Shown piece by piece: positions 9,937-18,874 of a stretch of DNA of 51,693 bases (position 1 is its first letter; every line of letters starts with the position of its first letter). Where the stretch lies: positions 1 to 51,693 of the forward strand of contig JAEINQ010000048.1 of assembly GCA_016342285.1 (NCBI GenBank). Reading direction: 5' to 3'. The position numbers and the translations under genes are program-made. The notes under the pieces are model-generated. The model ran no database searches. It had not been told where the DNA came from and saw only the letters and a program-made list of their open reading frames with translations. This DNA comes from Desulfobacterales bacterium. GTDB lineage: Bacteria > Desulfobacterota > Desulfobacteria > Desulfobacterales > JAEINQ01.

Positions 9937-10827
9937 CTAGATCGCTTTGTTTCCCTCGCCCGAATCGGTTTTGACCATGTCTTCGGCATGATAGGAACTT
10001 CGGACAAAGGGGCCGCTGGCCACCCGGTGGAATCCCAGGTCCAGGGCGATCTCTTTCCATTGGTCGAATTCTTCGGGGGGGACGAAACGGTAAACAGGAA
10101 GATTGGCCTTGGTCGGCTGAAGATACTGGCCCAGGGTCAGCAGGCGGCAGCCCTCGCGTTGCAGGTCTGCCAGGGCCAGTTGGATCTCGGCGGCGGTTTC
10201 CCCCAGGCCGAGCATCAGGCCTGACTTGGCGGGGATTTGCGGGGCCCAGTCGCTCACCCGTTTGATCAGGGCGAGGGATTGCTCATAATTGGCCTCGGGA
10301 CGGACTGTCGGGTATAGGCGTGACACGGTCTCCAGGTTGTGGTTGAGCACGTCCGGTTCGGCTTCCAGCACCGTCTTTAGGGCCTCGGCGTTTCCCTGAA
10401 AATCAGGAATCAGGACCTCCACCTTGGCCCCCTCGATTCTTTTGCGGATCGCCCGAATGGTATCGGCAAAAATAGAGGCGCCGCCGTCGGGCAGGTCGTC
10501 GCGGGTAACCGAGGTGACCACCACATAGCGCAGATTCATGGCCGCGGCGGCCTTGGCTACCCGATCCGGTTCGTTGGGGTCCGGGTCGCCCTGGGGGCCG
10601 TGGGCCACGGCGCAGAACCGGCAGTTGCGGGTGCAACGGTCCCCGAGAAGCAGGAAGGTCGCCGTGTGGTGGGAGAAGCATTCCCACTGGTTGGGGCAAT
10701 GGGCTTCCTGGCAGACCGTGTGCAGGTGGCCCGAGGCGATCATGGCCCGGACCTTTTCGTAGACCGGCCCGGTGGGCAGGCGTCGGCGCAGCCAGGGCGG
10801 TTTGGGGGTGCGAGACGGGTTGGGCAT
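9937..10827 (-). CDS. lipA: Lipoyl synthase
   Basis: 296 residues. This radical-SAM enzyme inserts two sulfurs into protein-bound octanoate to make lipoyl groups. The auxiliary cluster motif is CQEAHCPNQWEC (CX4CX5C) and the radical-SAM motif is CTRNCRFC (CX3CX2C). VTSVTRDDLPDGGA and PVYRFVPPEEF are family signatures. I chose the ATG at 10827 with AAGGA five bases upstream; an upstream reading to 11028 crosses a repeat and has no family match. It lies downstream of lipB and gcv on the same strand. Its expected client is GcvH encoded 4 kb upstream. Confidence 0.96.
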   Translation of the reverse strand: MPNPSRTPKPPWLRRRLPTGPVYEKVRAMIASGHLHTVCQEAHCPNQWECFSHHTATFLLLGDRCTRNCRFCAVAHGPQGDPDPNEPDRVAKAAAAMNLRYVVVTSVTRDDLPDGGASIFADTIRAIRKRIEGAKVEVLIPDFQGNAEALKTVLEAEPDVLNHNLETVSRLYPTVRPEANYEQSLALIKRVSDWAPQIPAKSGLMLGLGETAAEIQLALADLQREGCRLLTLGQYLQPTKANLPVYRFVPPEEFDQWKEIALDLGFHRVASGPFVRSSYHAEDMVKTDSGEGNKAI

Positions 10828-10835
10828 GGGGGTCC

Positions 10836-11066
10836 TTAAGGAAAAGGGTTCAAGGATTCCAGGGTTCAAGTGGAAGCGTTGGGGACCTTCTTCCCTCGGC
10901 TCCAACATCCAAATCAAAATCTGGATCGGGATCGCAATCGAAATCCATCGGGGGTCTATAATGGAATGCATTCGATAGCGATTTCGACCCCGAGGCAAGT
11001 GACGGCTTTGGGGTTTTTGTTCTTTCACTCGGCCCCTTGGCCCCTTGAATCCTCGGACCCTTCATG
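10836..11066. repeat. Repeat-filled gap between lipB and lipA
   Basis: Contains GGGTTCAAGGATTCCAGG at one end and CCCCTTGGCCCCTTGAATCC at the other, an imperfect inverted pair. The same two boxes bound the gap at 39797-39895. Between them I see no gene. Confidence 0.6.
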
Positions 11067-11763
11067 AATTTACGATCCGCAGCAGCGCTTCAACGCCGAT
11101 CTCTTCCATTTCGACATCGAAAAGGTCGGCCATGTGGCGGGCAAGGGCCTGGCCCGCCTTTGCCATGGACAGATTGTCGCTGCCACTCTCCTGCCGAAGG
11201 GAGGTCATGGCCACGCCTGCCAGGCCGCAGGGGGTGATCCAGGAGAAGTGTTCCATGGACGGATCGACGTTTAAGGCCAACCCGTGAAAGCTTACCCCCC
11301 GTCGCACGGCAACGCCGATGCTGCCCAGTTTTTTATCCCCCATCCATACGCCGCGGTTGACCCGGTCGCGCCGGGCGGAAACGCCCCAGTCCGCGGCCGT
11401 GCGGATCATGGCCTCTTCCAGAAGGGTGACATAATCGGCCACCCCCATCCGCCGTCTTTCCAGATCCACGATGGGGTAGGCCACCAACTGGCCGGGGCCG
11501 TGGTAAGTGATGTTCCCGCCGCGTTCAGCCTGGACCACCGCCACCTTCTGCCTTGCCAGGAAGGATTCGCTGACGCAAAGATTCTCCCGGCCGCCCCGAC
11601 GCCCCAGGGTGAAGACCGGCGGGTGTTCCACGATGAGTAAAACATCTTGTTTCAGGCGGCCGTCATTGCGGGCGGCCACCAGGGCATGTTGCAGGTCCAG
11701 GGCCTCGGTGTAGGCCATGGTGCCCAGATCGATGAAAAACCAACTGTCTTGTTCAACGCTCAA
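11062..11763 (-). CDS. lipB: Octanoyl-ACP:protein octanoyltransferase
   Basis: Up to 233 residues. It transfers octanoate from acyl carrier protein to lipoyl domains such as GcvH, before LipA. Signatures: RGGNITYHGPGQLVAYPI, the lysine in KLGSIGVAV, RRGVSFHGLALNV, and the catalytic Cys in WITPCGLAGVAMTSL. The start is uncertain. A TTG at 11763 keeps the usual IDLG strand and has GGAAC about 9 bp upstream, while the first ATG (11718) would delete that strand. The 5' end abuts a low-complexity CAACGTTCAACG stretch, so the start region may have been altered by a repeat insertion. Confidence 0.92.
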   Translation of the reverse strand: MSVEQDSWFFIDLGTMAYTEALDLQHALVAARNDGRLKQDVLLIVEHPPVFTLGRRGGRENLCVSESFLARQKVAVVQAERGGNITYHGPGQLVAYPIVDLERRRMGVADYVTLLEEAMIRTAADWGVSARRDRVNRGVWMGDKKLGSIGVAVRRGVSFHGLALNVDPSMEHFSWITPCGLAGVAMTSLRQESGSDNLSMAKAGQALARHMADLFDVEMEEIGVEALLRIVNS

Positions 11764-11848
11764 CGTTCAACGTTCCAGGTAGGGGAGGGGTTCATCCCCT
11801 CCCGGATTACTTCACAATTTACCCCGGTGTTTGCCATGGATACGGCCT

Positions 11849-11953
11849 GTAGGGGCAATCCCTTGTGGTTGCCCTTGTTTCATCAAAACGGGCGATCCCA
11901 TCGGCGCCGTTTCGGGTTTTCCACCCAGGGCACCCATAAAGGGCGACCCTACA
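11849..11953. repeat. MITE-like element with TGTAGGG inverted ends
   Basis: Bounded by TGTAGGGGCAATCCCTTGTG and the reverse complement of TGTAGGGTCGCCCTTTATGG, with the paired strands GGTTGCCC and GGGCACCC inside. The 105-bp unit sits in the gap between gcvPB and lipB. Short GTAGGGGCGACCC-type elements of this kind are widespread in environmental bacteria. No coding capacity. Confidence 0.7.
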
Positions 11954-12001
11954 ATCCGAACGCAGCACCCCGCAGGGGAGGGTTGGTCTACTCCCGTGTT
12001 G

Positions 12002-13459
12002 CTAACCCGTCAGGCACGGCTTCCGGGCAGCGCCGGTTTCATCGAGCCGGCGCACTTTGGTGTTGACCGGTGCGTCGTGCAGGGCCTCGGGGTCGGTTTT
12101 GGCCTCTTCGGCGATGGCACGCATGGCCGCGATGAACCCGTCGATGTCCTCCTTTGATTCGGATTCGGTGGGCTCCACCATGATGGCGCCGGAAACCACC
12201 AGCGGAAAGTAAATGGTGGGCGGGTGGAATCCGTAATCCATCAGGCGTTTGGCCATGTCCAGGGTCGCCACATGGTGTTCGGCCTGATACTTGTCTGAAA
12301 AGACGCATTCGTGCATGCACGGCCGGTCGTAAGGCAGATGGAAAACGTCCTTGAGCTTTTCCCGAATATAATTGGCGTTCAACACGGCCAGCTGGCTGCT
12401 TTTTTTCAGCCCCTGAGGGCCCATGCTTAAAATGTAACTGTAGGCGCGGATCAACACCCCCACCTGGCCGTGAAAGGCGGAGAGTTTGCCCACCGACCGG
12501 GGAAAGTCTTCGCTCAGGGCGTATCCGGCATCGGTCCGGACGACTCTGGGAACCGGCAGGAAGGGCTCAAGGGCACGGGTCACGCAGATGGGGCCGGCAC
12601 CGGGCCCGCCCCCCCCGTGGGGCGTGGAGAAGGTCTTGTGAAGGTTCAGGTGAAGGACGTCGATGCCGATGGCCGCCATGTCCACGATGCCCATCACCGC
12701 GTTCATGTTGGCCCCGTCGCAGTAAACCAGCCCCCCCTTGTCGTGAACGATTTCGGCGATGGATTGAATGTTTTCCTCGAAGAGTCCCAGGGTGTTGGGG
12801 TTGGTCACCATGATGCCTGCGGTCTCTTCGTCCATGACAGCGGCGATGGCTTCGGCATCGAGAATGCCGTCGGCGTTGGACGCCACGGGCACCGGACGGA
12901 ACCCGCACAGGGCCGCGCTGGCCGGATTGGTGCCGTGGGCCGTGTCGGGAATGATGATTTTGGTTCGCCGCTCCCCCCTGGCCGCCAGTTGGGCGTAAAT
13001 GACCATCATGCCGGTCAGTTCGCCGTGGGCGCCGGCGGCGGGTTGAAGGGAGACCGCGTCCATGCCGGTGATTTCGGCCAGGTAGCGTTCCAGTTCGCTC
13101 ATCATTTGAAGCAGTCCCTGGGAAAGCCCGGCCGGCAGCAGGGGGTGGGCCCCGCAAAATCCGGGCAGGCCGGACTGGCGTTCGTTGGTCTTGGGGTTGT
13201 ACTTCATGGTGCACGACCCCAGCGGGTACATGCCGGTATCGACGCCGAAATTCCAGGTGGATAGCCGGGTGAAATGGCGCACCATTTCCACTTCGCAAAG
13301 ATCCGGAAAATCAGGTCCGTCGCCGCACAGGGCCGCATCCAGTTGCCGGACCGGGACGTCCTGGGCCGGCAGGCAATAGCCGCTGCGCCCCTTGCCGCCC
13401 CGCTGCCACAACAACGGTTCGTTGAGGATGAGGCCGGTTGTGCCTTGGGAATCCATCAT
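12002..13459 (-). CDS. gcvPB: Glycine dehydrogenase (decarboxylating), subunit 2 (P-protein)
   Basis: 485 residues. It is the PLP-binding half of the split P-protein, which decarboxylates glycine and passes the aminomethyl group to lipoyl-GcvH. The PLP lysine is K275 in HLNLHKTFSTPHGGGGPG. MYPLGSCTMKYNPK and PDTAHGTNPASAA are family signatures. The first ATG (13459) overlaps the gcvPA stop as ATGA and has AGGAGGTGACATC upstream; a second ATG follows at once. It is the last gene of gcvT-gcvH-gcvPA-gcvPB. The product works as a heterotetramer with GcvPA. Confidence 0.97.
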   Translation of the reverse strand: MMDSQGTTGLILNEPLLWQRGGKGRSGYCLPAQDVPVRQLDAALCGDGPDFPDLCEVEMVRHFTRLSTWNFGVDTGMYPLGSCTMKYNPKTNERQSGLPGFCGAHPLLPAGLSQGLLQMMSELERYLAEITGMDAVSLQPAAGAHGELTGMMVIYAQLAARGERRTKIIIPDTAHGTNPASAALCGFRPVPVASNADGILDAEAIAAVMDEETAGIMVTNPNTLGLFEENIQSIAEIVHDKGGLVYCDGANMNAVMGIVDMAAIGIDVLHLNLHKTFSTPHGGGGPGAGPICVTRALEPFLPVPRVVRTDAGYALSEDFPRSVGKLSAFHGQVGVLIRAYSYILSMGPQGLKKSSQLAVLNANYIREKLKDVFHLPYDRPCMHECVFSDKYQAEHHVATLDMAKRLMDYGFHPPTIYFPLVVSGAIMVEPTESESKEDIDGFIAAMRAIAEEAKTDPEALHDAPVNTKVRRLDETGAARKPCLTG

Positions 13460-14787
13460 GATGTCACCTCCTGCACCAGCGTGTCCATGTCGTCTCGTGA
13501 TGCGGTCTCCGTAGCACACAGCAGGTAGCGGTCGGAGAGTTCCGGATAATACGGCGCCAGGGGAAGTCCGGCCACGATCTTTTTTTCCAGCAGCCTCTGG
13601 TAGACGGCGTCAAAGCCCGCCGGCGCCCGGACGACGAATTCATTGAAGGTCGGTGTATCAAACGCCGGGTCGAGTCCGGCCCGGGCGAGTCCGGCCTTGA
13701 GGTATTCGGCCTTGTCGCAGTTGAGTTGGGCCAGGTTTCGAAACCCCGTGCCCCCCACCGAAGCCATGAACATCACGGCCGTCAGGGCGCAGAGACTGGC
13801 GTTGGTGCAGATATTGCTGGTGGCCTTTTCCCGGCGGATGTGCTGCTCCCGGGTGGCCAGGGTCAACACGAAGCCGGGCCGGCCGGAAAGGTCGGTGGTT
13901 TTGCCCACCAGCCGCCCGGGCAGGCTGCGCACCAGGGCCTTGCTGCTGCCCAACATGCCGAGTCCGGGGCCGCCGAAGGAGCGGGCGAGTCCCAGGCTCT
14001 GGCCTTCGCCGCAGACGATGTCCGCCCCGAGGCTGCCCGGGCTCTTGAGCAGACCGTAGGCCAGGGCTTCGGTGAAGGCGGCCACGAAAAGGGCGCCTTT
14101 GTTGTGGGCCGTTTCCGCCGCCGCGGCCAGATCCTCGATGCAGCCGAAGAAGTTGGGGCTCTGGATGGCCACGCCGGCCAGATCATCCAGACCGTCTACG
14201 GCCGAAAGGTCGGTGACCCCGTCTTTTGTGTAGGGCAGCTCCACCACTTCGTAGCCGGTGGGGTCAAAATATGTTTTCACCACCCGGCGGTAATGGGGGT
14301 GGACCAGGCTGGAGACGGCCACCCGTTTTCGTCCGGTCTTGCGGACGGTCATGAGAAGGGCCTCGGCCAGGGCCGTGGCGCCATCGTAGTGGGAGGCGGT
14401 GGTCACATCGATCCCCATGAGGCGCGAGGCCAGGGTCTGGTACTCGTAGATGGCCTGAAGGGTGCCCTGGCTGATCTCCGGCTGATACGGTGTATAGGAG
14501 GTGACGAATTCACTGCGGTTGCGCACATAGGTCAGCGATGCCGGTATGAAATGATCATAACTGCCGGCGCCGAGAAACACTTTGTATTGGGGCGCCGTGG
14601 CCATTTGAGCCGCCAGGCGGTCCATGTGATCGTTGAGTTGCCATTCATTCAGCGGTTCGGGAAGGTCCATCGCCAGCCGGCAGCAGCAGCTCTCGGGGAT
14701 GGTGGCAAAGAGCGCATCCAGGCTGTCGGCCCCCACCACCTGGAGCATGGCGTCGATGTCTTCCTGGGTATGGGGTAGGTATCGCAT
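13456..14787 (-). CDS. gcvPA: Glycine dehydrogenase (decarboxylating), subunit 1 (P-protein)
   Basis: 443 residues, the N-terminal half of the split P-protein. It opens MRYLPHTQEDIDAMLQVVG and contains FLGAGSYDHFIPASL and TPYQPEISQGTLQAIYEYQT, hallmark sequences of subunit 1. It has no PLP lysine of its own and pairs with GcvPB. The ATG has AAAGGAT six bases upstream and lies 3 bp after the gcvH stop, so the operon is tightly packed. Confidence 0.97.
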   Translation of the reverse strand: MRYLPHTQEDIDAMLQVVGADSLDALFATIPESCCCRLAMDLPEPLNEWQLNDHMDRLAAQMATAPQYKVFLGAGSYDHFIPASLTYVRNRSEFVTSYTPYQPEISQGTLQAIYEYQTLASRLMGIDVTTASHYDGATALAEALLMTVRKTGRKRVAVSSLVHPHYRRVVKTYFDPTGYEVVELPYTKDGVTDLSAVDGLDDLAGVAIQSPNFFGCIEDLAAAAETAHNKGALFVAAFTEALAYGLLKSPGSLGADIVCGEGQSLGLARSFGGPGLGMLGSSKALVRSLPGRLVGKTTDLSGRPGFVLTLATREQHIRREKATSNICTNASLCALTAVMFMASVGGTGFRNLAQLNCDKAEYLKAGLARAGLDPAFDTPTFNEFVVRAPAGFDAVYQRLLEKKIVAGLPLAPYYPELSDRYLLCATETASRDDMDTLVQEVTS

Positions 14788-14790
14788 GGC

Positions 14791-15189
14791 TTATCCTTTC
14801 AGCATGGCCAGATAGGCGGCTTTATCCATGAGGGCGTCTATTTCGGCGGGATCGCCCGGTTTGATCTCAATCATCCAGCCCTGTCCGTGGGGATCGGTAT
14901 TGACCTGTTCCGGGGCCTCTTCCAGGGCGGTATTGACGGCAACGATTTCGCCACCCACGGGCATGAAAAGTTCCGATACTGCCTTGACTGATTCCACGGT
15001 GCCGAATTCCGTCCCTTTTTCCAGTGCGTCGCCCACCTGGGGCAGTTCCACGAAGACCACGTCGCCGAGCTGGTCCTGGGCATAGTCGCTGATTCCGATC
15101 TTTGCCGTCTCGCCTTCGCTTTTAACCCACTCGTGGTCTTCGGCGTAACGGACGTCTTCGGGCAGGTTGAGTTGGCTGATCTCTTTCAT
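14791..15189 (-). CDS. gcvH: Glycine cleavage system H protein
   Basis: 132 residues, the lipoyl carrier that shuttles the aminomethyl group between P, T and L proteins. The lipoylated lysine is K69 in FGTVESVKAVSELF. RYAEDHEWVKSEG and VNTDPHGQGWMIEI are standard. AAAGGAGG precedes the ATG. It needs LipB/LipA, encoded in the same block, for lipoylation. It lies 14 bp after gcvT. Confidence 0.98.
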   Translation of the reverse strand: MKEISQLNLPEDVRYAEDHEWVKSEGETAKIGISDYAQDQLGDVVFVELPQVGDALEKGTEFGTVESVKAVSELFMPVGGEIVAVNTALEEAPEQVNTDPHGQGWMIEIKPGDPAEIDALMDKAAYLAMLKG

Positions 15190-15203
15190 CGACTTCCTCC
15201 TTT

Positions 15204-16475
15204 CTAAAGCATGGTGTGAATGGGCCTCCGGGCCGTCCGGTTCGGCCGGATATCTTTGACAATTTCCACTTTGACCGTTCGTCGGTGGTCTTTGAGCCAG
15301 ACTTCGCTCTGGGGTGGCAGATGGGTGTCAGCGAAAAGAAAACCGCAGCATAGGCCCCTGGGGGTGAAGCCGTCGGGGCGATCCGGGCTGGTGATGCTCA
15401 CAATGCGGCCGTCGATTCGATCAATGCCCATGTCGGTGGCACAGGTCAGGACCGTGCCGATGGATTTGCCCTCGCCGTCAAGGACTTGGGCGTTGTTGTC
15501 CGCGGTGATTTTGCGCAGGTCGTACCCGGCAAAGGGGAGGGTGTGTCGGGTCGCATCGGCCTTGAGCAGGGCCGCGGAACCGATAAAGTCCTTGGTGAAC
15601 CCGATGCCCGCGTCATCGTAGGGCAGCGCAAAGGGCCAGGGGTGATGGACGAAGGGCCAGGGGCCGATGTCCTGGTGGGACAGGGGAAGGACGGCGCCGG
15701 TCCGCAACGAATCCCTGGCCGCCAGACCGCAAGGGAGCAGCCCTCTGGCTTGGCCCTCGGAGAGAAGTGCCGCCCAGAGGCGGCGTGCCTGGTCCGGGGC
15801 AATGAAGATTTCAAATCCGAATTCCCCGGTATAGCCGGTTCGGGAAAGAAGGATCGGGATGCCGCCGGCCAGTCGAACCGCGTTGCCTCCCTGTGCCGCG
15901 GGGTCGAAGTGCCCTTTGAAACTGAAATAGGGCATATCGGTCAGTACCCGTTGGCCGTCATCAAGGAGATCGATAAGAATTTCGGCCGAAGCCGGGCCTT
16001 GCAGGTCGATTTTGGCCACCCGGTCGGTGAGATCCTCCATATGGACGGTGGGAAAGTCTCGGGCGCAGTGGGTCAGATGACCGGCGATGGCCCCGCCCAT
16101 GCCGGCGTTGACCACGATCAGGTAGCGCTGCTCTGCCAGGTAAAACACAATGGCATCGTCCATGACATGTCCGGCCTCGTCGAGGAAGGCGCCGTAAATG
16201 CAGCGCCCGGTTTTCAAGGGCTTTTTGCCGGCCCCCATGCAACGGGACATATCGTTGGTGAAGCAGCGCTGGAGGAGGTCGCGGGCACCGGGTCCGCTGG
16301 TGGTGACCAGGGCCATGTGGCTGGTGTCGAACAGGCCGGCGGCGGTCAAAACAGCCAGATGTTCCTGCTTGGCGCCGGCCTCATACCATACGGGCATGTG
16401 GTAGCCGCCGAAGATGGCCATTTTGGCGCTGCTGGCCATATGCCAGTTGTGCAGGGGCGTATGCTTGGCTTCCAT
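15204..16475 (-). CDS. gcvT: Glycine cleavage system T protein (aminomethyltransferase)
   Basis: 423 residues, longer than the usual ~365 mainly through its C-terminal part. It transfers the one-carbon unit to tetrahydrofolate and frees ammonia. Signatures: PLHNWHMASSAKMAIFGGYH, LFDTSHMALV, FLDEAGHVMDDAIVF, VVNAG and RTGYTGEFGFEIF. I chose the ATG at 16475 (GAAAGGAG 8 bp upstream) over an in-frame GTG at 16493. It is first in the operon. A structured repeat (16493-16698) ends about 18 bp upstream of the start codon and must form most of the leader or hold the promoter. Confidence 0.95.
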   Translation of the reverse strand: MEAKHTPLHNWHMASSAKMAIFGGYHMPVWYEAGAKQEHLAVLTAAGLFDTSHMALVTTSGPGARDLLQRCFTNDMSRCMGAGKKPLKTGRCIYGAFLDEAGHVMDDAIVFYLAEQRYLIVVNAGMGGAIAGHLTHCARDFPTVHMEDLTDRVAKIDLQGPASAEILIDLLDDGQRVLTDMPYFSFKGHFDPAAQGGNAVRLAGGIPILLSRTGYTGEFGFEIFIAPDQARRLWAALLSEGQARGLLPCGLAARDSLRTGAVLPLSHQDIGPWPFVHHPWPFALPYDDAGIGFTKDFIGSAALLKADATRHTLPFAGYDLRKITADNNAQVLDGEGKSIGTVLTCATDMGIDRIDGRIVSITSPDRPDGFTPRGLCCGFLFADTHLPPQSEVWLKDHRRTVKVEIVKDIRPNRTARRPIHTML

Positions 16476-16492
16476 ATCATCTACTCCTTTCA

Positions 16493-16698
16493 CCTAAACT
16501 GAGCGTTTCAAATTTCGAAAAAGAGAATAAGAAGCAAATATTAAGGGCAATTACCCTTATATATTTCGAAATTTAAAACCCCTCGGGATTGCCGATCTTA
16601 CCGCACCTACAGCGTCAGATGCCTTCCCGCATAAAGGACTATAGCGGAAAAACATCTTCCTTGGTTCTGCGGCAACCTCGACAATCGCTCACCTTAGG
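16493..16698. repeat. Structured element with inverted ends, copy 1 (upstream of gcvT)
   Basis: Ends are CCTAAACTGAGCG and CGCTCACCTTAGG, inverted with 11/13 matches. Internally it has GTTTCAAATTTCG/CGAAATTTAAAAC, an almost perfect AAGGGCAATTACCCTT palindrome (16543-16558), and a hairpin around GCGGAAAAA with the loop ATAAAGGACTATA. It aligns along its length with 20727-20954, except for a diverged AT-rich segment. It carries no gene. In both places the CCTAAACTGAGCG end faces a start codon. Confidence 0.85.
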
Positions 16699-16731
16699 CT
16701 TTGCTTTGCGGGACCGACAAGACCGTGGTGG

Positions 16732-17175
16732 TCAGAGAATATACGGAACCTTCTGGTTGTACCCTTTGTAGACCACAAAGGTTTCAACCGAGCGGACGTC
16801 TGCGACCCGGACCATGTCTTCGGTGTAGAATTCCAGCAGCCCGAAGCCCTCTTTGAACAGGACCACCAGAATCAGGTCAAACCTTCCGGTCACCACGGCC
16901 ACCGAAACGACGCCCCGCAGTTTGCTGATTTCCTCTCCCTTTTTCACCAGATCCATGGATGCGAGTTTGACCCCCACCATCACCACCCGGTGTCCCGGCA
17001 GCGCTTCGGCATCCACCATGCCGGTGATGGCCAGAACCCCTTCTTCCACGAGTTTGTTGACCCGGCTCCGGACGGTATTTTCAGTGATGGATAGATCGTC
17101 GGCGATTTTTTTGTAAGGCTTTCTTCCGTCTTTCAGATGCTTGATGATGTCGATGTTGATGGGGTCCATCTTCAT
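16732..17175 (-). CDS. Lrp/AsnC-family regulator (glycine-cleavage neighbour)
   Basis: 147 residues. Winged HTH at about 5-55 (KIADDLSITENTVRSRVNKL) and a RAM-type effector domain (VVTGRFDLILVVLF). It lies between the gcv operon, downstream on the same strand, and the divergent lpdA. It is therefore the natural candidate to control glycine cleavage and its L-protein (inference). AGGAGG is 13 bp from the chosen ATG, rather long; a second in-frame ATG two codons later would be farther still. Length and layout are normal for the family. Confidence 0.93.
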   Translation of the reverse strand: MKMDPINIDIIKHLKDGRKPYKKIADDLSITENTVRSRVNKLVEEGVLAITGMVDAEALPGHRVVMVGVKLASMDLVKKGEEISKLRGVVSVAVVTGRFDLILVVLFKEGFGLLEFYTEDMVRVADVRSVETFVVYKGYNQKVPYIL

Positions 17176-17233
17176 GGAACGTCTGTTGCCTCCTGTGGTT
17201 AACTTATGATACTATCAATAAACAATATTTATT

Positions 17234-17262
17234 TTGATGTAAAGCTTAATAATTGATGTAAA
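17234..17262. promoter_or_regulatory. Direct repeat TTGATGTAAA in the divergent Lrp/lpdA gap
   Basis: TTGATGTAAA occurs at 17234 and 17253, 19 bp apart, in the AT-rich core (17205-17285) of the gap between the divergent regulator and lpdA. The spacing is close to two helical turns. It is a plausible Lrp-type operator or overlapping promoter pair. No clear promoter hexamers with good spacing were found. Confidence 0.4.
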
Positions 17263-17431
17263 TATGTATCATATGCGAAAAAATAGCGGCAGGCGTTCGG
17301 TCCGGGTCGACCAGGGCGGTTGATTCATCGTCTAAAACAGTGTTAACGAATATTATGCGCGGGCACAAGGCATGATCCGGTTTGGGGTTCGCGGGATTGT
17401 TTGCCGTTTCATCCAAGGAGGAGAGAGACCC

Positions 17432-18865
17432 ATGACCATTTGCTTGTCCATTATCGGTGCTGGCCCGGGAGGCTACGTTGCCGCGGTGCGGGCTGCCCAG
17501 CTCGGGGCCCGGGTGACCCTGGTCGAAGCCGATCATCTGGGTGGCACCTGTTTGAACTGGGGGTGCATTCCGTCAAAGCTCATGAAGGCCACGGCCGACC
17601 GGATCGAGGCGGTGCGTCAGGCCCCGGCCTTCGGGGTGAGGCTGTCCGGGTCACCCGAACTGGATGTGGCGGTTTTGAACCAGCGCAAGGAGAAGGTGAT
17701 CCAGACCCAGAGGAAAGGGATCGCAGGATTGATGGCGCACCATGGTGTCCGGTGTATTCAGGGGCGGGGCCGTATCCAGGGGCCCGGGCAAATGGCCGTC
17801 TCCCTGGCCGACGGCACTGCCGAGACCGTGAACTGGGATCGCCTGATTCTGGCCACCGGCTCGCGTCCGGCCCCGATACCCGCGTTTCCTTTTGACGGGC
17901 GCCGGATCATATCCAGCAACGAGGCCCTTTACCTGGAGGCGATCCCTGAATCCGTGGTCATTGTGGGCGGGGGGGTGATCGGTTGTGAGTTTGCCTACAT
18001 CCTTTCAGCCCTGGGCTCCCAAGTGACGGTGGTGGAAACCTTGGACCGGCTGTTGCCGCTGCCTTCGGTGGATGCGGACTGCTCCAAGGTGCTTCTCCGG
18101 GAGATGAAGAAACAGAAGATCGCCTGCCACGTCAACCGGACCGTGACATCAATGATTCCCCTGGATGGTTCGGTGCGGGTGGCCATCGGCCCTTCGCCGC
18201 TGGCCACGGATCCCAAGGACCGGGGCCGGGCACCCGTGGAGTTGACGGCCAGTACCGTCCTGGTATGCATTGGAAGGACGCCCAACACCGACGATGTGGG
18301 GCTGGAGACATTGGGGGTGGAAACGGATGCGCGGGGGTGGGTTTGTGCCGATGGGCGAATGGCTACCCGTGTGGATGGTGTCTATGCCATCGGCGACGTC
18401 CTGGGACCCGACCGGGTCATGCTGGCCCATGTGGCCTCGGCCGAGGGAATGGTGGCTGCCGAAAATGCCATGGGCGGCCACCGGACGATGGAATACGCTG
18501 CGATTCCCGGCGCCATTTTCACCTCGCCCGAGGTGGCCACCGTCGGATTGACCGAGGCACAGGCCGTAGCGCAGGGGATCGACGCCCGGGCCGACACCGT
18601 GCTGTTCCGGGCACTGGGTAAGGCCCAGGTGATCGGTGAGCTTGCCGGACAGGCCAAAATTGTCAGCGACCGGATTGCCGGTCGGGTGCTGGGCGTTCAG
18701 CTGATCGGTCCCCACGCCACGGAACTCATCGCCGAAGGGGTTCTGGCCGTCGAGACCGGCTGCACCGTCGGCCAGTTGGCCCGAACCATTCACGCCCACC
18801 CGACCCTGGCCGAAATCATGTCCGAGACGGCCCACAAGGCGTTGGGTCAGACCCTGCACGGATAA
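17432..18865 (+). CDS. lpdA: Dihydrolipoyl dehydrogenase (L-protein)
   Basis: 477 residues. This FAD enzyme reoxidises the dihydrolipoyl group with NAD+. FAD site IIGAGPGGYVAAVRAAQLG at the N-terminus; redox disulfide C40/C45 in GGTCLNWGCIPSK; NAD site VIVGGGVIGCEFAYI; AIGDV; and the C-terminal catalytic HAHPTLAE. I chose the ATG at 17432 with AAGGAGGAGAGA upstream over a start at 17372. No 2-oxoacid dehydrogenase genes are nearby, so its local client is GcvH. It is transcribed away from the gcv operon and the Lrp gene. Confidence 0.96.
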   Translation: MTICLSIIGAGPGGYVAAVRAAQLGARVTLVEADHLGGTCLNWGCIPSKLMKATADRIEAVRQAPAFGVRLSGSPELDVAVLNQRKEKVIQTQRKGIAGLMAHHGVRCIQGRGRIQGPGQMAVSLADGTAETVNWDRLILATGSRPAPIPAFPFDGRRIISSNEALYLEAIPESVVIVGGGVIGCEFAYILSALGSQVTVVETLDRLLPLPSVDADCSKVLLREMKKQKIACHVNRTVTSMIPLDGSVRVAIGPSPLATDPKDRGRAPVELTASTVLVCIGRTPNTDDVGLETLGVETDARGWVCADGRMATRVDGVYAIGDVLGPDRVMLAHVASAEGMVAAENAMGGHRTMEYAAIPGAIFTSPEVATVGLTEAQAVAQGIDARADTVLFRALGKAQVIGELAGQAKIVSDRIAGRVLGVQLIGPHATELIAEGVLAVETGCTVGQLARTIHAHPTLAEIMSETAHKALGQTLHG

Positions 18866-18874
18866 GGCCGGATT

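Noticed and set aside
13726..14778. Long plus-strand open frame opposite gcvPA
   Set aside because: Antisense shadow of a high-GC gene; composition is Gly/His/Ala-rich as expected for such shadows.
16476..16731. Glycine riboswitch before gcvT
   Set aside because: I looked for the tandem glycine aptamer pattern on the minus strand and saw none; the region is taken by the dispersed structured element.
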